Shown: piece by piece, positions 1 to 9,986 of the stretch
How positions within the stretch are numbered: the stretch's first letter is position 1
Layout of the letters: every line of letters begins with the position of its first letter
DNA from: Methylobacterium sp. CB376
Lineage (GTDB): Bacteria > Pseudomonadota > Alphaproteobacteria > Rhizobiales > Beijerinckiaceae
DNA length: 64,000 nt
Reading direction: 5' to 3'
Assembly (NCBI RefSeq): GCF_029714205.1
Contig: NZ_CP121648.1
Span: forward strand, 6,859,501 to 6,923,500
Position numbers and translations under genes: made by a program
Notes under the pieces: model-generated
What the model was told of the DNA's origin: nothing
The model's database searches: none
The model's input: only the letters and a program-made list of their open reading frames with translations

Positions 1-273
1 TGGTGCCGCATCGTCTGCGAGGAACCGGCATCCGCGTCGTCGGACGATGCGCCAGCCCCTCGGCCGCGCGGGGCGCGCGGCCCCCTCGGACGGTTGCCGC
101 CGCGACGCCGCGCGCCGGGCATGTCACGTCTCGAGCCTTCGTCGCGCAATGCAGGCTCTGTTCGCTCGCCTGAGCATTCTCGGATCTGCCTCACGCAAAT
201 AGATTATGTCGGTTTGTCGCAGATCCGGGCCATCCCCGTTCCTGGCCTCGATGCACTATCAATCTCATCTGGT

Positions 274-290
274 TTGACATAACTAGTCAA
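274..290. promoter_or_regulatory. inverted repeat upstream of the RTX gene
   Basis: The half-sites TTGAC and GTCAA are separated by 7 bases in an AT-richer stretch, 18 bases before the RTX start codon. It could be an operator, and the first arm resembles a -35 element. The rest of positions 1-273 holds no convincing gene; only its composition, falling in GC towards the start codon, suggests a promoter region. No regulator can be named from the sequence. Confidence 0.3.
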
Positions 291-307
291 GCTCAGGGGA
301 GAGACCG

Positions 308-1269
308 ATGTCCGTCAGCTACGATTCCGCAACGAATACATATACTGTGGTCGACGACGCCCAAAATGTGCCCGACGCAACCCTTACAAGTATGATCTGT
401 CCGGAACGACCGTCCCGGTCAATTTCCAGTTTCAGAGCTCGACTGGCAACGATTCGCTGTACGGCAGCACCGGTGCGGATACCATCTTGAGCGGATCCGG
501 CAACGACCAGATCGCGGGCGGCTACGGTAACGACCTGATCGACGGCGGCGGCGGTGACGACGTCATCGCGAGCGGGGGCAATGCCGATCTCGCGACCGGC
601 CGCGACACCGTCTACGGCGGCGGCGGAAGCGACGTCATCTACTGGGCCTACGACACCACCGGTTCCCTGCTCTACGGCGACGCGGGCGACGGAGCGGCCG
701 ACGGCGGCAACGACACGATCACCGGCGGCTCGGGCAACGACACGATCTTCGGGGAGGGCGGCGACAACTACATCCGCGGCGGCAAGGGGAACGACGCGAT
801 CGACGGCGGATCGGGCAATGACACGATCCGTGGGAGCGGCGGCGAGGGGATGGACACGGTTCACGGCGGCAGCGGGAACGACCTGATCACCTACACCACC
901 GACGCGTCGTCCGTTCGGCTCTTCGGTGATGCCGGGGACGACTCGATCGCCGGCGGCTACGGCGCCGACACTCTGATCGGCGGCGTCGGGAACGACACCC
1001 TGTCGGGTGGGCTCGGTGCCGATTCCTTCGTGTTCGGTGCCAACGACGGCACCGACGTGGTCCGGGACTTCTCCGTCGGCCAGGGCGACAAGATCGCGCT
1101 GATCGCCGGGACCACGGCCGAGAAATCCAGAGCCTCTGACGGATTTCTGCAGCTGAATTTCTACGACAGCGGCCATGTTCTCGGCGGCTCGGTCGAGCTG
1201 TACGGCGTGTCGTACAATACGAACCTGAACAATGTTCTCGTTCAGGCACCGAGCTCGATGACCGCCTGA
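308..1269 (+). CDS. RTX (hemolysin-type calcium-binding repeat) protein, frameshifted near the 5' end
   Basis: The protein carries many glycine/aspartate nonapeptides of the GGxGxDxUx type, for example GGYGNDLIDGGGGDD and GGSGNDTIFGEGGDN. These form calcium-binding parallel beta-rolls in secreted type I substrates. The C-terminus (GADSFVFGANDG followed by VVRDFSVGQGDKI) matches the usual end of serralysin/RTX proteins. The start at 308 follows a good Shine-Dalgarno (AGGGGAGAG). That frame closes at 490, while the repeat frame is open from before 420 and runs to 1269 (TTG at 487 is only an internal codon). One extra C in the CCC near 381-383 joins the frames and yields a plausible protein of about 320 residues. 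There is no catalytic domain, so a structural, adhesive or surface role is inferred. No type I secretion genes lie nearby. Confidence 0.75.
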
Positions 1270-1420
1270 GCGCTCTCGGCCACGCGCACGGCGCCCGGGC
1301 GGTGGCGTGCGCGTGCGGGGGCGGGCCGCTGCGCCGCGGCTCGATGGATCATCCCCCCTGCGTGCCGGCCCGGCCCGGGCGGTCGACGGCGCGCCGCGCC
1401 CCCGCCCAGGACCCGGCACA

Positions 1421-1621
1421 TCACCGCGTGGGCGCCGGGAAGTGCGGATCGTACCTGACCTCGGGCTCACCCTGCGGCGTCGCCTCGGCCCGATCCGGAT
1501 CGGCCGCGCGATCGCGGCGCGGCGCGCGAGGAAAGTACGGATCGAACGGCACGACCCTCGGGCGGCGCGGGGCTGCCTCGGGCGCTTGTGGTCGAACGGG
1601 TTGGGTCGGCCACTGAGTCAC
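1421..1621 (-). CDS. small hypothetical protein with repeated DPxFP motifs
   Basis: A 66-residue ORF starting at a GTG with a GGAGGAG Shine-Dalgarno about 6 bases upstream, which is why this start is preferred over an upstream TTG. Codon third positions are strongly G/C as in neighbouring genes. The sequence is proline- and arginine-rich and contains two related motifs, FDPYFPRAP and YDPHFPAP. No family is recognised, and no signal peptide or membrane segment is seen. Downstream it converges with the RTX gene. Confidence 0.45.
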   Translation of the reverse strand: MTQWPTQPVRPQAPEAAPRRPRVVPFDPYFPRAPRRDRAADPDRAEATPQGEPEVRYDPHFPAPTR

Positions 1622-1713
1622 GTGGACCTCCTCCATCCTGGGCAGCACCTCGCATCGATCGGTGCTGACGGGGCGACCCTACTCGGACGCCGAAGGAGAC
1701 GATCTGCAATTCG

Positions 1714-1923
1714 TCAACGAATCGTGAAAAAACCGGGTGCTGCGAGGTCGAGCTTCCTGTCTCCGACAGTCAGCGACTTCCCGGGACTGAGATCGTTCAG
1801 ACCGGCTTCAATGAGCGCGCCGAGATTTTCGTCCGCGTCATGCTGCTTCGTGAACAGATCTTCGATTGAGAGCTCGGCTGGAGCGCCGACGGTCGAAGTG
1901 GAATGACCATATTTGCAGCACAT
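1714..1923 (-). CDS. small hypothetical protein
   Basis: A 69-residue ORF from ATG at 1923; an upstream TTG at 1959 is an alternative start. The product has an N-terminal CCKYGH motif and an acidic middle part (SIEDLFTKQHDADENLG) ending LAAPGFFTIR. Codon use is less GC-biased than in the neighbours and no good Shine-Dalgarno is visible. It may therefore be a young or transferred gene, or spurious. No family is recognised. Confidence 0.35.
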   Translation of the reverse strand: MCCKYGHSTSTVGAPAELSIEDLFTKQHDADENLGALIEAGLNDLSPGKSLTVGDRKLDLAAPGFFTIR

Positions 1924-2095
1924 GACGGAGTTCTGTGCACCTGGACATCCCACGAGCAAGAGAATTGATCTGTCTCATGTTCAGGGATGCGTCCATGTAC
2001 TGGCGGCTCTGGATGCCCGCCGCCTCCGCGGGGCGGGGGCCGGGAGGTTCGCGCGGATCGGCGCGACACCCGCCGGGCGTTCGCGCATCGGGCGC

Positions 2096-2284
2096 TCAGC
2101 CGTAGAACGAGCTGACGGCCGGAAGCGACTCGGTCGACCTGCGGGTGCCGGGATCGATGCGCACGCGCGGGATCCTGGCCATCACCGCAGCGTAGCGCGC
2201 GGAGATCTCCGCGGGGACCAGCGGCGGACGGGCCGTGTCGGGGGTGGGAAGACGGGCGGCGGAACGCGTGTGCAGACTGGACAT
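2096..2284 (-). CDS. small hypothetical protein, possible
   Basis: A 62-residue reading frame with consistent G/C third positions and an even protein-like composition (for example VPAEISARYAAVMARIPRV). The ATG at 2284 has a GGAGG only one base upstream, which is too close to be convincing. The true start may lie elsewhere, since the frame is open further upstream. No homologous family is recognised. Confidence 0.35.
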   Translation of the reverse strand: MSSLHTRSAARLPTPDTARPPLVPAEISARYAAVMARIPRVRIDPGTRRSTESLPAVSSFYG

Positions 2285-3123
2285 GCCTCCGCAACAAACC
2301 GGCAGCGCACCGTGTTGCATCGCGGTCGCGCGCCGTGTGCGCTGCAGCACATGCCGCGGCCCGATCGGCACAGCGCGTGCGCACCTCGCGCCAGCGCATC
2401 CCGGAGGCCCGGAGCTCGACGGGGCGGGCGCCGGCGATCCCGCGCCGCAGCCCGTGGCGGCCCCCGCGTTCAGGCAGCTGTTGGCGGGGCCGTCCACGCC
2501 GCCGATCGGCGGGTGGAGGACCGTGCGGCGCGGCAAGGCCTGAGGAAAGCTCAGGCTGCGCCGGACGATCGAGGATCCTGGCCGGCTCGCCCGCCTCCGG
2601 TTTCGGGGGCGGGCGCGGGAGGCTGCTTGCCCATGGGCGAGAGATTCGGCCTTTCCGCCAGTCACTCGGCTCCCGAAGGTCGCGGAGAGGGGGGCGCCCG
2701 CGACTGCCGGGACGGCGCCGCGGCCGGCGGGCCGGCCGCACCGCATCGGCGGTGCTCAGCCTGAGGAACGGGGAGACGGCGGAGACTAGCTCAAGTGAAT
2801 GCGCCGGAACGGCGGGCGTGGTTCTCTGGTGCGGACCCAATCGCACACTCCCCGGCCCGCCCGGCCCGCCCGCGGCGGGCCTCTCTTTCGGTTTGGCCGG
2901 GGTCGTGCCGCGGAACTGCCGAACTTGGGTCCTGCTGAGCTTGGTCCCTAAGTGCTATTCTGGCCACCGCCCGGCGGGCCTACACTTCGACTGCTCTTCC
3001 TGAGCAGGATCTTCACCGAGACCCCTGGCCCGCCCGGCCCTTCCCCCTCGCCGTGGCGGGCTCTTCTTAGCACGGGCAGGGCAGCGTGAGATCCGCGCGG
3101 CGCTCGGGTGCCGGAGGATCGCG
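2285..3123. other. GC-rich stretch without a convincing gene
   Basis: Several long overlapping open frames exist on both strands, but their translations are arginine/proline-rich low-complexity sequence typical of shadow frames in GC-rich DNA. None has a good start signal. The only clear elements are the hairpins around 2863-2888 and 3031-3068. Confidence 0.4.
2863..2888 (+). terminator. Rho-independent terminator-like hairpin
   Basis: A perfect 8-bp stem (GGCCCGCC/GGCGGGCC) with a CGC loop is followed by TCTCTTT. It would terminate plus-strand transcription, although no confident plus-strand gene lies just upstream, so it may end an unrecognised transcript. A looser similar arrangement (GCCCGCC...GGCGGGC then TCTTCTT) follows at about 3031-3068. 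Confidence 0.5.
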
Positions 3124-3336
3124 ATGGTCGAGAACGATGGGCCGATCGAAGCTCGGCGGATGGCCGGGCCGGCGGGCAAGCCCTGGCAGCTCATCGATTG
3201 CAGCTTCCGTCCCGCGATCGTCCGCCTGACCCTCTTTCAGCAATCGGCCGCGCGGTCGCTGTGCGTGACCATGAACACGAAGGCTGGCTGCAAGCGGTAC
3301 GCCGTCCGGTGCGAAGGCAGCCCGAGTCCGTCCTAG
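3124..3336 (+). CDS. small hypothetical protein
   Basis: A 70-residue ORF starting at ATG 3124 with GGAGG six bases upstream, the best initiation signal in this stretch. Third positions are mostly G/C. The product has several cysteines (LIDCSF, SLCVTM, AGCKRY, VRCEG) and no signal peptide or membrane segment. No family is recognised, and an accidental ORF remains possible. Confidence 0.4.
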   Translation: MVENDGPIEARRMAGPAGKPWQLIDCSFRPAIVRLTLFQQSAARSLCVTMNTKAGCKRYAVRCEGSPSPS

Positions 3337-3474
3337 GCGCCGGACTGGAACGACCGCGACCGGCCGCCTGCCTCGGCCGGGTTTGACCTGCCCGCGCTGA
3401 CAACCCGCGGCGCCCGGGGACGAGGCGAGCGCCGGCGGTCCCCCGGCCGACCGGACCGCGGCCGGCCCGCCGGA

Positions 3475-3615
3475 TCAGGCTCCGGGAGACGGCTCGATTG
3501 CTTCGGGCGAGTGCGGTTTCGGTGTCGGCGGTGGCGCAGGGGGATCGTCCAGGGGCGGCGGCCCGGGCGGCGGGGGCGTCGAACCGCCTTCCTTGGTTTC
3601 GTTCTCTTCGGGCAT
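3475..3615 (-). CDS. very small proline-rich acidic protein
   Basis: A 46-residue ORF starting MPEENETKEGGS followed by runs such as PPPPGPPPLDDPP and PAPPPTPKP, ending EPSPGA. A GCGAGG lies about 6 bases before the chosen ATG; an in-frame ATG two codons upstream at 3621 is the alternative. The acidic head and polyproline body look like a genuine short disordered protein rather than a shadow. Function is unknown. Confidence 0.5.
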   Translation of the reverse strand: MPEENETKEGGSTPPPPGPPPLDDPPAPPPTPKPHSPEAIEPSPGA

Positions 3616-3717
3616 GATCATCCTCGCCGGCGCGACGCGTCGAGCCCTTGCTCATTCACGGCGCAATTGAAAAGCTGGCGCCGAACCCCGCGTGAGACGC
3701 CCAGGGGCCGGAAACGA

Positions 3718-3745
3718 CAAGGGCGACCCCCGGGGTCGCCCTTTG
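3718..3745. terminator. bidirectional terminator-like hairpin downstream of tRNA-Pro
   Basis: Stem GGGCGACCC/GGGTCGCCC (3721-3729 with 3733-3741) has an A-run on one side and CTTT on the other. It lies 28 bases beyond the 3' end of the minus-strand tRNA gene, so it is the likely tRNA terminator. Read on the plus strand, the short T-tract would also serve that direction. Confidence 0.6.
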
Positions 3746-3772
3746 CAAGTCGCTCAGGTGATCGCTGGAATT

Positions 3773-3850
3773 TGGTCGGAGCGGCGGGATTCGAACCCAC
3801 GACCCCTAGTCCCCCAGACTAGTGCGCTAACCGGGCTGCGCTACGCTCCG
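3773..3850 (-). tRNA. tRNA-Pro (anticodon GGG)
   Basis: On the minus strand the sequence folds as a cloverleaf. The acceptor stem is CGGAGCG/CGCTCCG, with encoded ACCA tail. The D arm contains AGCCCGGTTAGCGC. The anticodon stem CTAGT/ACTAG encloses loop CTGGGGG, giving anticodon GGG. The T arm carries the invariant GGTTCGAATCC. A terminator hairpin follows at 3718-3745. It is the only tRNA gene found in the window. Confidence 0.95.
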
Positions 3851-3924
3851 ACGGCCCGAGGCGGTCGAGGCCGCCCGTGAGCCCGGGGGTCTTAGCCGGC
3901 CCGGCTCGGCCGCGCAACCCCTTT

Positions 3925-3962
3925 CGCGGGCCCTCCGCCGCCGCGGCGGCGGAGGGCCCGCG
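3925..3962. repeat. perfect 19-bp-arm palindrome at the end of the peroxiredoxin gene
   Basis: Two 19-base arms meet with no spacer (centre between 3943 and 3944), all G/C, ending a few bases from the peroxiredoxin stop codon. It can form a very stable cruciform or RNA hairpin and probably protects or terminates the peroxiredoxin transcript. The downstream minus-strand bases are GAAAGG, not a T-run, so it is not a classical intrinsic terminator. Confidence 0.6.
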
Positions 3963-3967
3963 ACGCC

Positions 3968-4450
3968 TCAGAGCGACTTCAGCAGCGCCTCGGCGCTCGA
4001 CACCTCGGCCTTCGAGGGCGTGTCCTCGACGTTGAGGGCGCGCACCACCCCGTCCTCGACCAGCATCGCGTAGCGCTTCGAGCGCACGCCGAGGCCGAAC
4101 CCGGCCCCGTCCATGTCGAGGCCGATGGCCTTGGCGAAATCCCCGTTGCCGTCGGCCAGGAACTCGATGCCCTCCGCCCCGGCCGCCTTCGCCCACGCGT
4201 CGAGCACGAAGACGTCGTTGACCGAGGTCACGGCGATCCCGTCGATGCCGTGCGACAGGATCTCGGCCCGCTTGGCGACGTAGCCCGGCAGGTGGTTGCG
4301 GTGGCAGGTCGGCGTGAAGGCGCCCGGCACGGCGACCAGCACCACGCGGCGGCCCTTGAACACGTCGTCGGTGGTCTTGGCCACGGGGCCGTCCGCGGTC
4401 ATCACGCGGAAGGTCGCCTGGGGCAGGTGATCCCCTACCTGGATGGTCAT
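3968..4450 (-). CDS. peroxiredoxin, Prx5 family
   Basis: A thiol peroxidase that reduces hydrogen and organic peroxides in the cytoplasm using glutathione/glutaredoxin or thioredoxin. The 160-residue length is typical. The active-site motif PGAFTPTCH at about residues 41-49 carries the peroxidatic cysteine, and an Arg equivalent to the family's catalytic Arg lies further along. The N-terminus (IQVGDHLPQATF) and C-terminal VEDTPSKAEVSSAE are typical of bacterial Prx5. A GGGAGAG precedes the ATG. It appears monocistronic, ending in the palindrome at 3925-3962. Substrate and reductant are inferred from family only. Confidence 0.9.
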   Translation of the reverse strand: MTIQVGDHLPQATFRVMTADGPVAKTTDDVFKGRRVVLVAVPGAFTPTCHRNHLPGYVAKRAEILSHGIDGIAVTSVNDVFVLDAWAKAAGAEGIEFLADGNGDFAKAIGLDMDGAGFGLGVRSKRYAMLVEDGVVRALNVEDTPSKAEVSSAEALLKSL

Positions 4451-4574
4451 GGTGCTCTCCCGATGGTGAGGCCGCCGGGTCCCTTCGCCCCGGCCCCGGT
4501 GCCCGTTCCGGAGCGTCCAGCCCTCCGGAGGGCGCGTGCGCCCGGGGACGTCCGCCCCCGCGGGCCGCGGGTGC

Positions 4575-5479
4575 TTAGCGCGACCATTCCCGGGTGTCGA
4601 GATTGGCCTCGGTCGTCACCGGGCGCTGGCCCGGGCTCGCCAGGATCAGGCTGAGGGGCAGCTGGTCGGGGCCCTCGGGCGGACGCTCCAGGACGGGGAT
4701 GCGGAACAGCACCGTACCGGGCGCTTCGGGCAGGGGGCGGGGCGGCGGCAGCAGCAGCCAGCCGGGGGCGCCGAGACGAACAGGTCCGCCTTGTCGCCGC
4801 TCGGCACCCGCGCCCGCACCGCGACGAAGAGCCGGCCGGCGAGGCCCGGCGGCTCGGGCACCGCGCCCAGGACCGCGAGCGGCCCCTCGCCCAGGCGCAC
4901 CGGCCGCGGCGAGGCCGCCACCGCCTCCGCCACCCGCGGGTCGCCCACCGCCGCCGCATCGGCCGGCAGGGTCAGCGAGAGATCCGCGCGCACCGGGATG
5001 CAGATGTCGTTGCACACGCCGTAATCGAGGCGCAGCCGCAGGGAGACCGGCGCGCGGCCATCGGCCGGCACGACCCGGATCGGCAGCACGACGCGGTCCT
5101 CGTAGCCGAAGACCACGTCGCCCGCCTCCTTCATCCGCCGCGGCACCGGCCAGAGCACGTCGACCGCGGCGGCGTTGCGCGAGCTGGACCAGTCGATCGC
5201 GGGCGGCATCCCGGCCTCGCCCGGATCGCGCCAGAAGGTCTTGAAGCCGCGATCGAGCAGGATCTCCAGCCCGGCGAAGCGCACCCCGTCCGCCTGTCCC
5301 CCGGGGATCAGCCGCGCCCGCGCGTGCAGGCCCGTGGCCCAGGCCGAGGCCGCCCGGGCGGGCCCGGCCGCCTGGACCAGCGCCAGCACCGTCAGCGCCG
5401 CGCAGGCGGCCAGGGCGGCGGGGCGGGCGGCCCGGCGCCGCCCGGAAGCGCGATGGGTCCCGGAAGCACAGAGGATCAT
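4575..5479 (-). CDS. DsbD alpha-domain-like (protein-disulfide reductase) protein, frameshifted near the 3' end
   Basis: A secreted protein with an N-terminal hydrophobic signal (about residues 20-45 of the long start) and a DsbD-alpha/ScsB-type immunoglobulin-like domain. Markers are FKTFWRDPGEAGMPP and, in the centre, YGVCNDICIPV, where the CxxxC pair is the thiol-redox site. The open frame from 5479 runs into a Cys/Arg-rich shadow ending at 4646. Changing the five-C run (minus strand, near 4763-4767) to six restores a sensible C-terminus ending NLDTREWSR at 4575, giving about 301 residues. It lacks the DsbD membrane and thioredoxin domains, so it would need a partner. The frameshift may be a sequencing error. 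Confidence 0.7.
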
Positions 5480-5645
5480 GGCCTACTCGTCCGCACTCGC
5501 GCGGTGCGCGATACGCCGGCTCAGGTCACGTCGGATGAGCGTACCAGCAGGAAACAGACCAAGGCGAGAAACGATCACGTGACCGTGCCGGATCCGCGGC
5601 GGCGTGGAGGATGGACAAAGGCGGCCCGGGGCGTAGCATAGGGCC

Positions 5646-6278
5646 ATGCGCACGCGATCCGCTCCTGACGACACGACGGCGCCGGGCCGGGCCTCCGCGG
5701 CGGGCTACCTCGACGGGCAGCTGCTGGTGGCAATGCCGGGCATGGCCGACGAGCGCTTCGCCCGCTCGGTGATCTACCTCTGCGCCCACTCGGCCGAGGG
5801 GGCGATGGGGATCATCGTCAACAAGCCCGCGGCCGACCTCAACATGCCGGATCTGCTGGTCCAGCTCGACATCATCCGCCAGGACGACGCCATCCGGCTG
5901 CCGAACCGGGTCGGGCACATGCCCGTGCTGATGGGCGGCCCCGTGGAGTCGAGCCGCGGCTTCGTCCTGCACTCGCCCGACTTCCACATCGACCAGTCCA
6001 CCCTGCTGATCGACGACGGGATCTGCCTGACCGCGACGGTCGAGATCCTGCGGGCGATCGCGGCCGGGACGGGCCCGCGCGACGCCGTGCTGGCCCTCGG
6101 CTACGCGGGCTGGCAGCCGGGCCAGCTCGAGAGCGAGATCCAGGCCAATGGCTGGCTGCACTGCCCGGCCGATCCGGACCTGATCTTCAACGCCGCCCTC
6201 GATGCCAAGTACGACCGGGCCCTGCGGGCGATCGGGATCGAGCCCGCCATGCTCTCGATGAGCGCCGGGCACGCCTGA
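5646..6278 (+). CDS. YqgE/AlgH family protein (UPF0301)
   Basis: A 210-residue protein with the family's characteristic segments: [19 protein letters not shown] near residue 25, [29 protein letters not shown], and [14 protein letters not shown] near residue 160. Members are cytoplasmic. AlgH was reported in alginate regulation in Pseudomonas, but the molecular function is not established. An AGGG sits just before the ATG. It stands alone, divergent from the DsbD-alpha gene, with the dispersed repeat at 6301 downstream. Confidence 0.9.
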   Translation: MRTRSAPDDTTAPGRASAAGYLDGQLLVAMPGMADERFARSVIYLCAHSAEGAMGIIVNKPAADLNMPDLLVQLDIIRQDDAIRLPNRVGHMPVLMGGPVESSRGFVLHSPDFHIDQSTLLIDDGICLTATVEILRAIAAGTGPRDAVLALGYAGWQPGQLESEIQANGWLHCPADPDLIFNAALDAKYDRALRAIGIEPAMLSMSAGHA

Positions 6279-6300
6279 GGGCCGCGCGGCCGCCCCCGGC

Positions 6301-6440
6301 CTCATCCGACATCCGGTTGGTGGCTTCGCCATCTCCGATTTCGGCCATGCGGATGTCGGCTTCGCTCAGGCGCCGCGCTCAGGCGCCCGCGCGGGCGCGT
6401 GATCCGGGACCCGCTTCGATCAAGCGGAGCCCGGATCACT
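6301..6440. repeat. dispersed intergenic repeat, copy A
   Basis: About 140 bases shared with the copy at 12950-13080, including GGCTTCGCCATCTCCGATTT, GGCCATGCGGATGTCGG, TTCGCTCAGGCGCCGCGCTC and GTGATCCGGGACCCGCTTCG. It contains several self-complementary segments. Its end supplies the TGA stop codon of the adjoining minus-strand gene. Partial or reverse relatives lie near 15.1, 27.45 and 34.1 kb. There is no transposase, and it looks like a REP/MITE-like element. Confidence 0.75.
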
Positions 6441-7392
6441 CCCCGGTGTCGAGGAAGCCCGGGTTCATCCCCTCCACCGGCGGCGGGCGCCGGCGGACCG
6501 GGCGGGGCGCGTTGCTGGCGGTCGGGGCCGTGCTCACCGTCAAGCCGAGCCGCGTCGCGAGCGAGAGCACGCGCGCCTCGGTGATGCGCAGGTGGCAGAA
6601 GCCGTGCACCCCCTCGCGGGCATAGGCGCGGCACATCTGCTCCCGGTCCGCCGAGAAGGCCGCCTGCTCGGCGACGATCGGGCGGACCTCCTCGCGCTTG
6701 GCGCGCTGGGTCATCACCCGGTAGTTCTCGCGCACGGCGCGGTCGGCCGCCCCGCGGGCGCCGTCGAATTCCTGGGCGCGCGTCACCAGGGAGGCCGCGC
6801 CCGGCCCCCACAGGCCCTTCGGGGTGGTGGCGCAGTCCTGGGCCTGGAACACGCAGATGTCGGGCTCCGTCAGGGGCGTGACGAGCACGCTGCCCTCCAG
6901 GATCTCCATTCGGAGCGGGCAGACCAGGTCCGACGAGGCCAGCCGCGTGACCCCGTTCGGCCGCCCCTGGTCGGTGAGGGCGAGGGGCGCCCCGTTGTTG
7001 AGCGACACCCGGCAGGATTCGATCGGCTGCGAGATCCGGGTGCCCTCGAGGGTGACGCGGGCGGTGAGGCCGCCCTGGGCCCGTTCCAGCTTCAGGCTGC
7101 CGGCACTGCCGTTCTGCAGCAGGTCCTGGCCGATGGCGCCGTCGTCGCTCGGCGCCTTGATCACCACCGGCCTCGGCGCCGGGGGCGGCGCCGCCGGGCG
7201 CGGATCGGCCGCCGGGGGCGGCGCGTCCATCGGGGCCGCGGGCGCGGCCGGGCGGGGCGGCGCGGCCGGGCGCGCCGCCCGCCCGATGCCGAACAGCTCC
7301 TCGAAGAAGTTCTGGGCGGAGGCCGGGGCGGGCAGGGCGGCCCCGGCGAGGGCCAGGACGAGGGCCGTGGCGAGGGGGCGGAACGAGGGCAT
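6436..7392 (-). CDS. secreted hypothetical protein with proline/alanine-rich linker
   Basis: A 318-residue protein. The start at ATG 7392 is chosen because it begins directly with a signal peptide (hydrophobic residues 8-25, cleavage likely after PASAQ). An Ala/Pro-rich linker (about residues 40-85) precedes a globular domain with conserved-looking cysteines: ESCRVSLNNG, SSDLVCPLRMEI, DICVFQAQDCA, EQMCRAYAR and HGFCHLRITEA. The segment HGFCHLRI may bind metal. No named family is recognised. It is divergent from dnaK, and its 3' end runs into repeat copy A. Confidence 0.75.
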   Translation of the reverse strand: MPSFRPLATALVLALAGAALPAPASAQNFFEELFGIGRAARPAAPPRPAAPAAPMDAPPPAADPRPAAPPPAPRPVVIKAPSDDGAIGQDLLQNGSAGSLKLERAQGGLTARVTLEGTRISQPIESCRVSLNNGAPLALTDQGRPNGVTRLASSDLVCPLRMEILEGSVLVTPLTEPDICVFQAQDCATTPKGLWGPGAASLVTRAQEFDGARGAADRAVRENYRVMTQRAKREEVRPIVAEQAAFSADREQMCRAYAREGVHGFCHLRITEARVLSLATRLGLTVSTAPTASNAPRPVRRRPPPVEGMNPGFLDTGE

Positions 7393-7661
7393 CAGGCTCC
7401 TGAGCAGGCTCGCGGCAAGCGCCCGGTCGGTCCCGGACGACGACAGGCCCGCATCCCGACCGACAGGGCGGCCCGCCCGGGGCAGGTCCACCCGGGGCAG
7501 GTCCGCGCAAGGACGCGACGCGCAGACCTTCCTCCTAGCATGCGCCCCGTGGCGGGCGCGTGGCAAGGCCGCAACATTCTCGTGGCGGCTTGGCCGCTGG
7601 CCCGGATTCGCAGTTGACGGACGGGCCGCGCGCGGGCCGTCTCGGCGGGAGGGGACCTCGC

Positions 7662-7690
7662 CTTGCGGGCCTCCGGCGGCGTTCTTATAT
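7662..7690 (+). promoter_or_regulatory. RpoH (sigma-32)-type promoter of dnaK
   Basis: CTTG and CTTATAT are separated by 18 bases, matching the alphaproteobacterial heat-shock promoter form (CTTG, 17-18 bases, CYTATNT). It lies about 150 bases before the dnaK start codon, so a leader of about 145 bases is implied. The remaining divergent region 7393-7841 holds no gene. It has a 14-bp direct repeat (CCCGGGGCAGGTCC at 7476-7489 and 7491-7504) of unknown role. Confidence 0.6.
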
Positions 7691-7841
7691 CGCGTCCGGC
7701 GCGGGTCCCGGATCGTCTCTCCCCCCGAGGTTCCAGCGGATCCCGCCCGGCACAACCGATCTTCGTCACCTGTAGCACCATGGGCCGAGCTGCTTCGGGG
7801 CTCGGCGGTCTGCTTAAAAAACATCAACGAGGGATCCCACC

Positions 7842-9761
<1,920 letters not shown>

Positions 9762-9767
9762 GGCCCG

Positions 9768-9805
9768 GCGCGGCCGGGGGCGAGAGCTCCCGGCCGCGCG
9801 CGTTT
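9768..9805 (+). terminator. hairpin terminator after dnaK
   Basis: An 11-bp stem (GCGCGGCCGGG/CCCGGCCGCGC, 9768-9778 with 9789-9799) is followed by GCGTTTG, starting 6 bases after the dnaK stop. The T-tract is short, so termination may be partial, which would allow some read-through into dnaJ. Confidence 0.5.
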
Positions 9806-9828
9806 GCGTGAGCGCTCGCGCCCGGGCG

Positions 9829-9877
9829 GGCGCGCAGGATCCCCGCATCCCGGCAGGATGCGGGGATCCTGCGCGCC
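9829..9877. repeat. 22-bp-arm hairpin between dnaK and dnaJ
   Basis: Perfect arms 9829-9850 and 9856-9877 with a 5-base loop (CGGCA), including GGATCCCCGCATCC and its complement. There is no T-run. In dnaKJ operons such a structure would stabilise the upstream dnaK message or reduce dnaJ expression relative to dnaK. Confidence 0.6.
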
Positions 9878-9986
9878 GTCCTGACGCGGAATTCGGGGAA
9901 AGGCCGCCGCGGTCCCGGGCGCTCGCAGCGCCGGGGGCCGCGCGCCTTTGGGACGACACGGGGCCCTCCAGGCTCGGGGACGGGGA

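Noticed and set aside
94..282. 62-residue ORF at the left end
   Set aside because: It runs through the presumed RTX promoter with no Shine-Dalgarno and no protein-like pattern.
319..1470. Long minus-strand ORF (383 residues) opposite the RTX gene
   Set aside because: It is the mirror of glycine/aspartate repeats, has no start signal, and its translation is low-complexity Val/Ala/Arg sequence.
3618..3800. Small ORF overlapping tRNA-Pro
   Set aside because: It is read through the tRNA and its terminator; such MGSNPAAPTKF-like translations are known tRNA artefacts.
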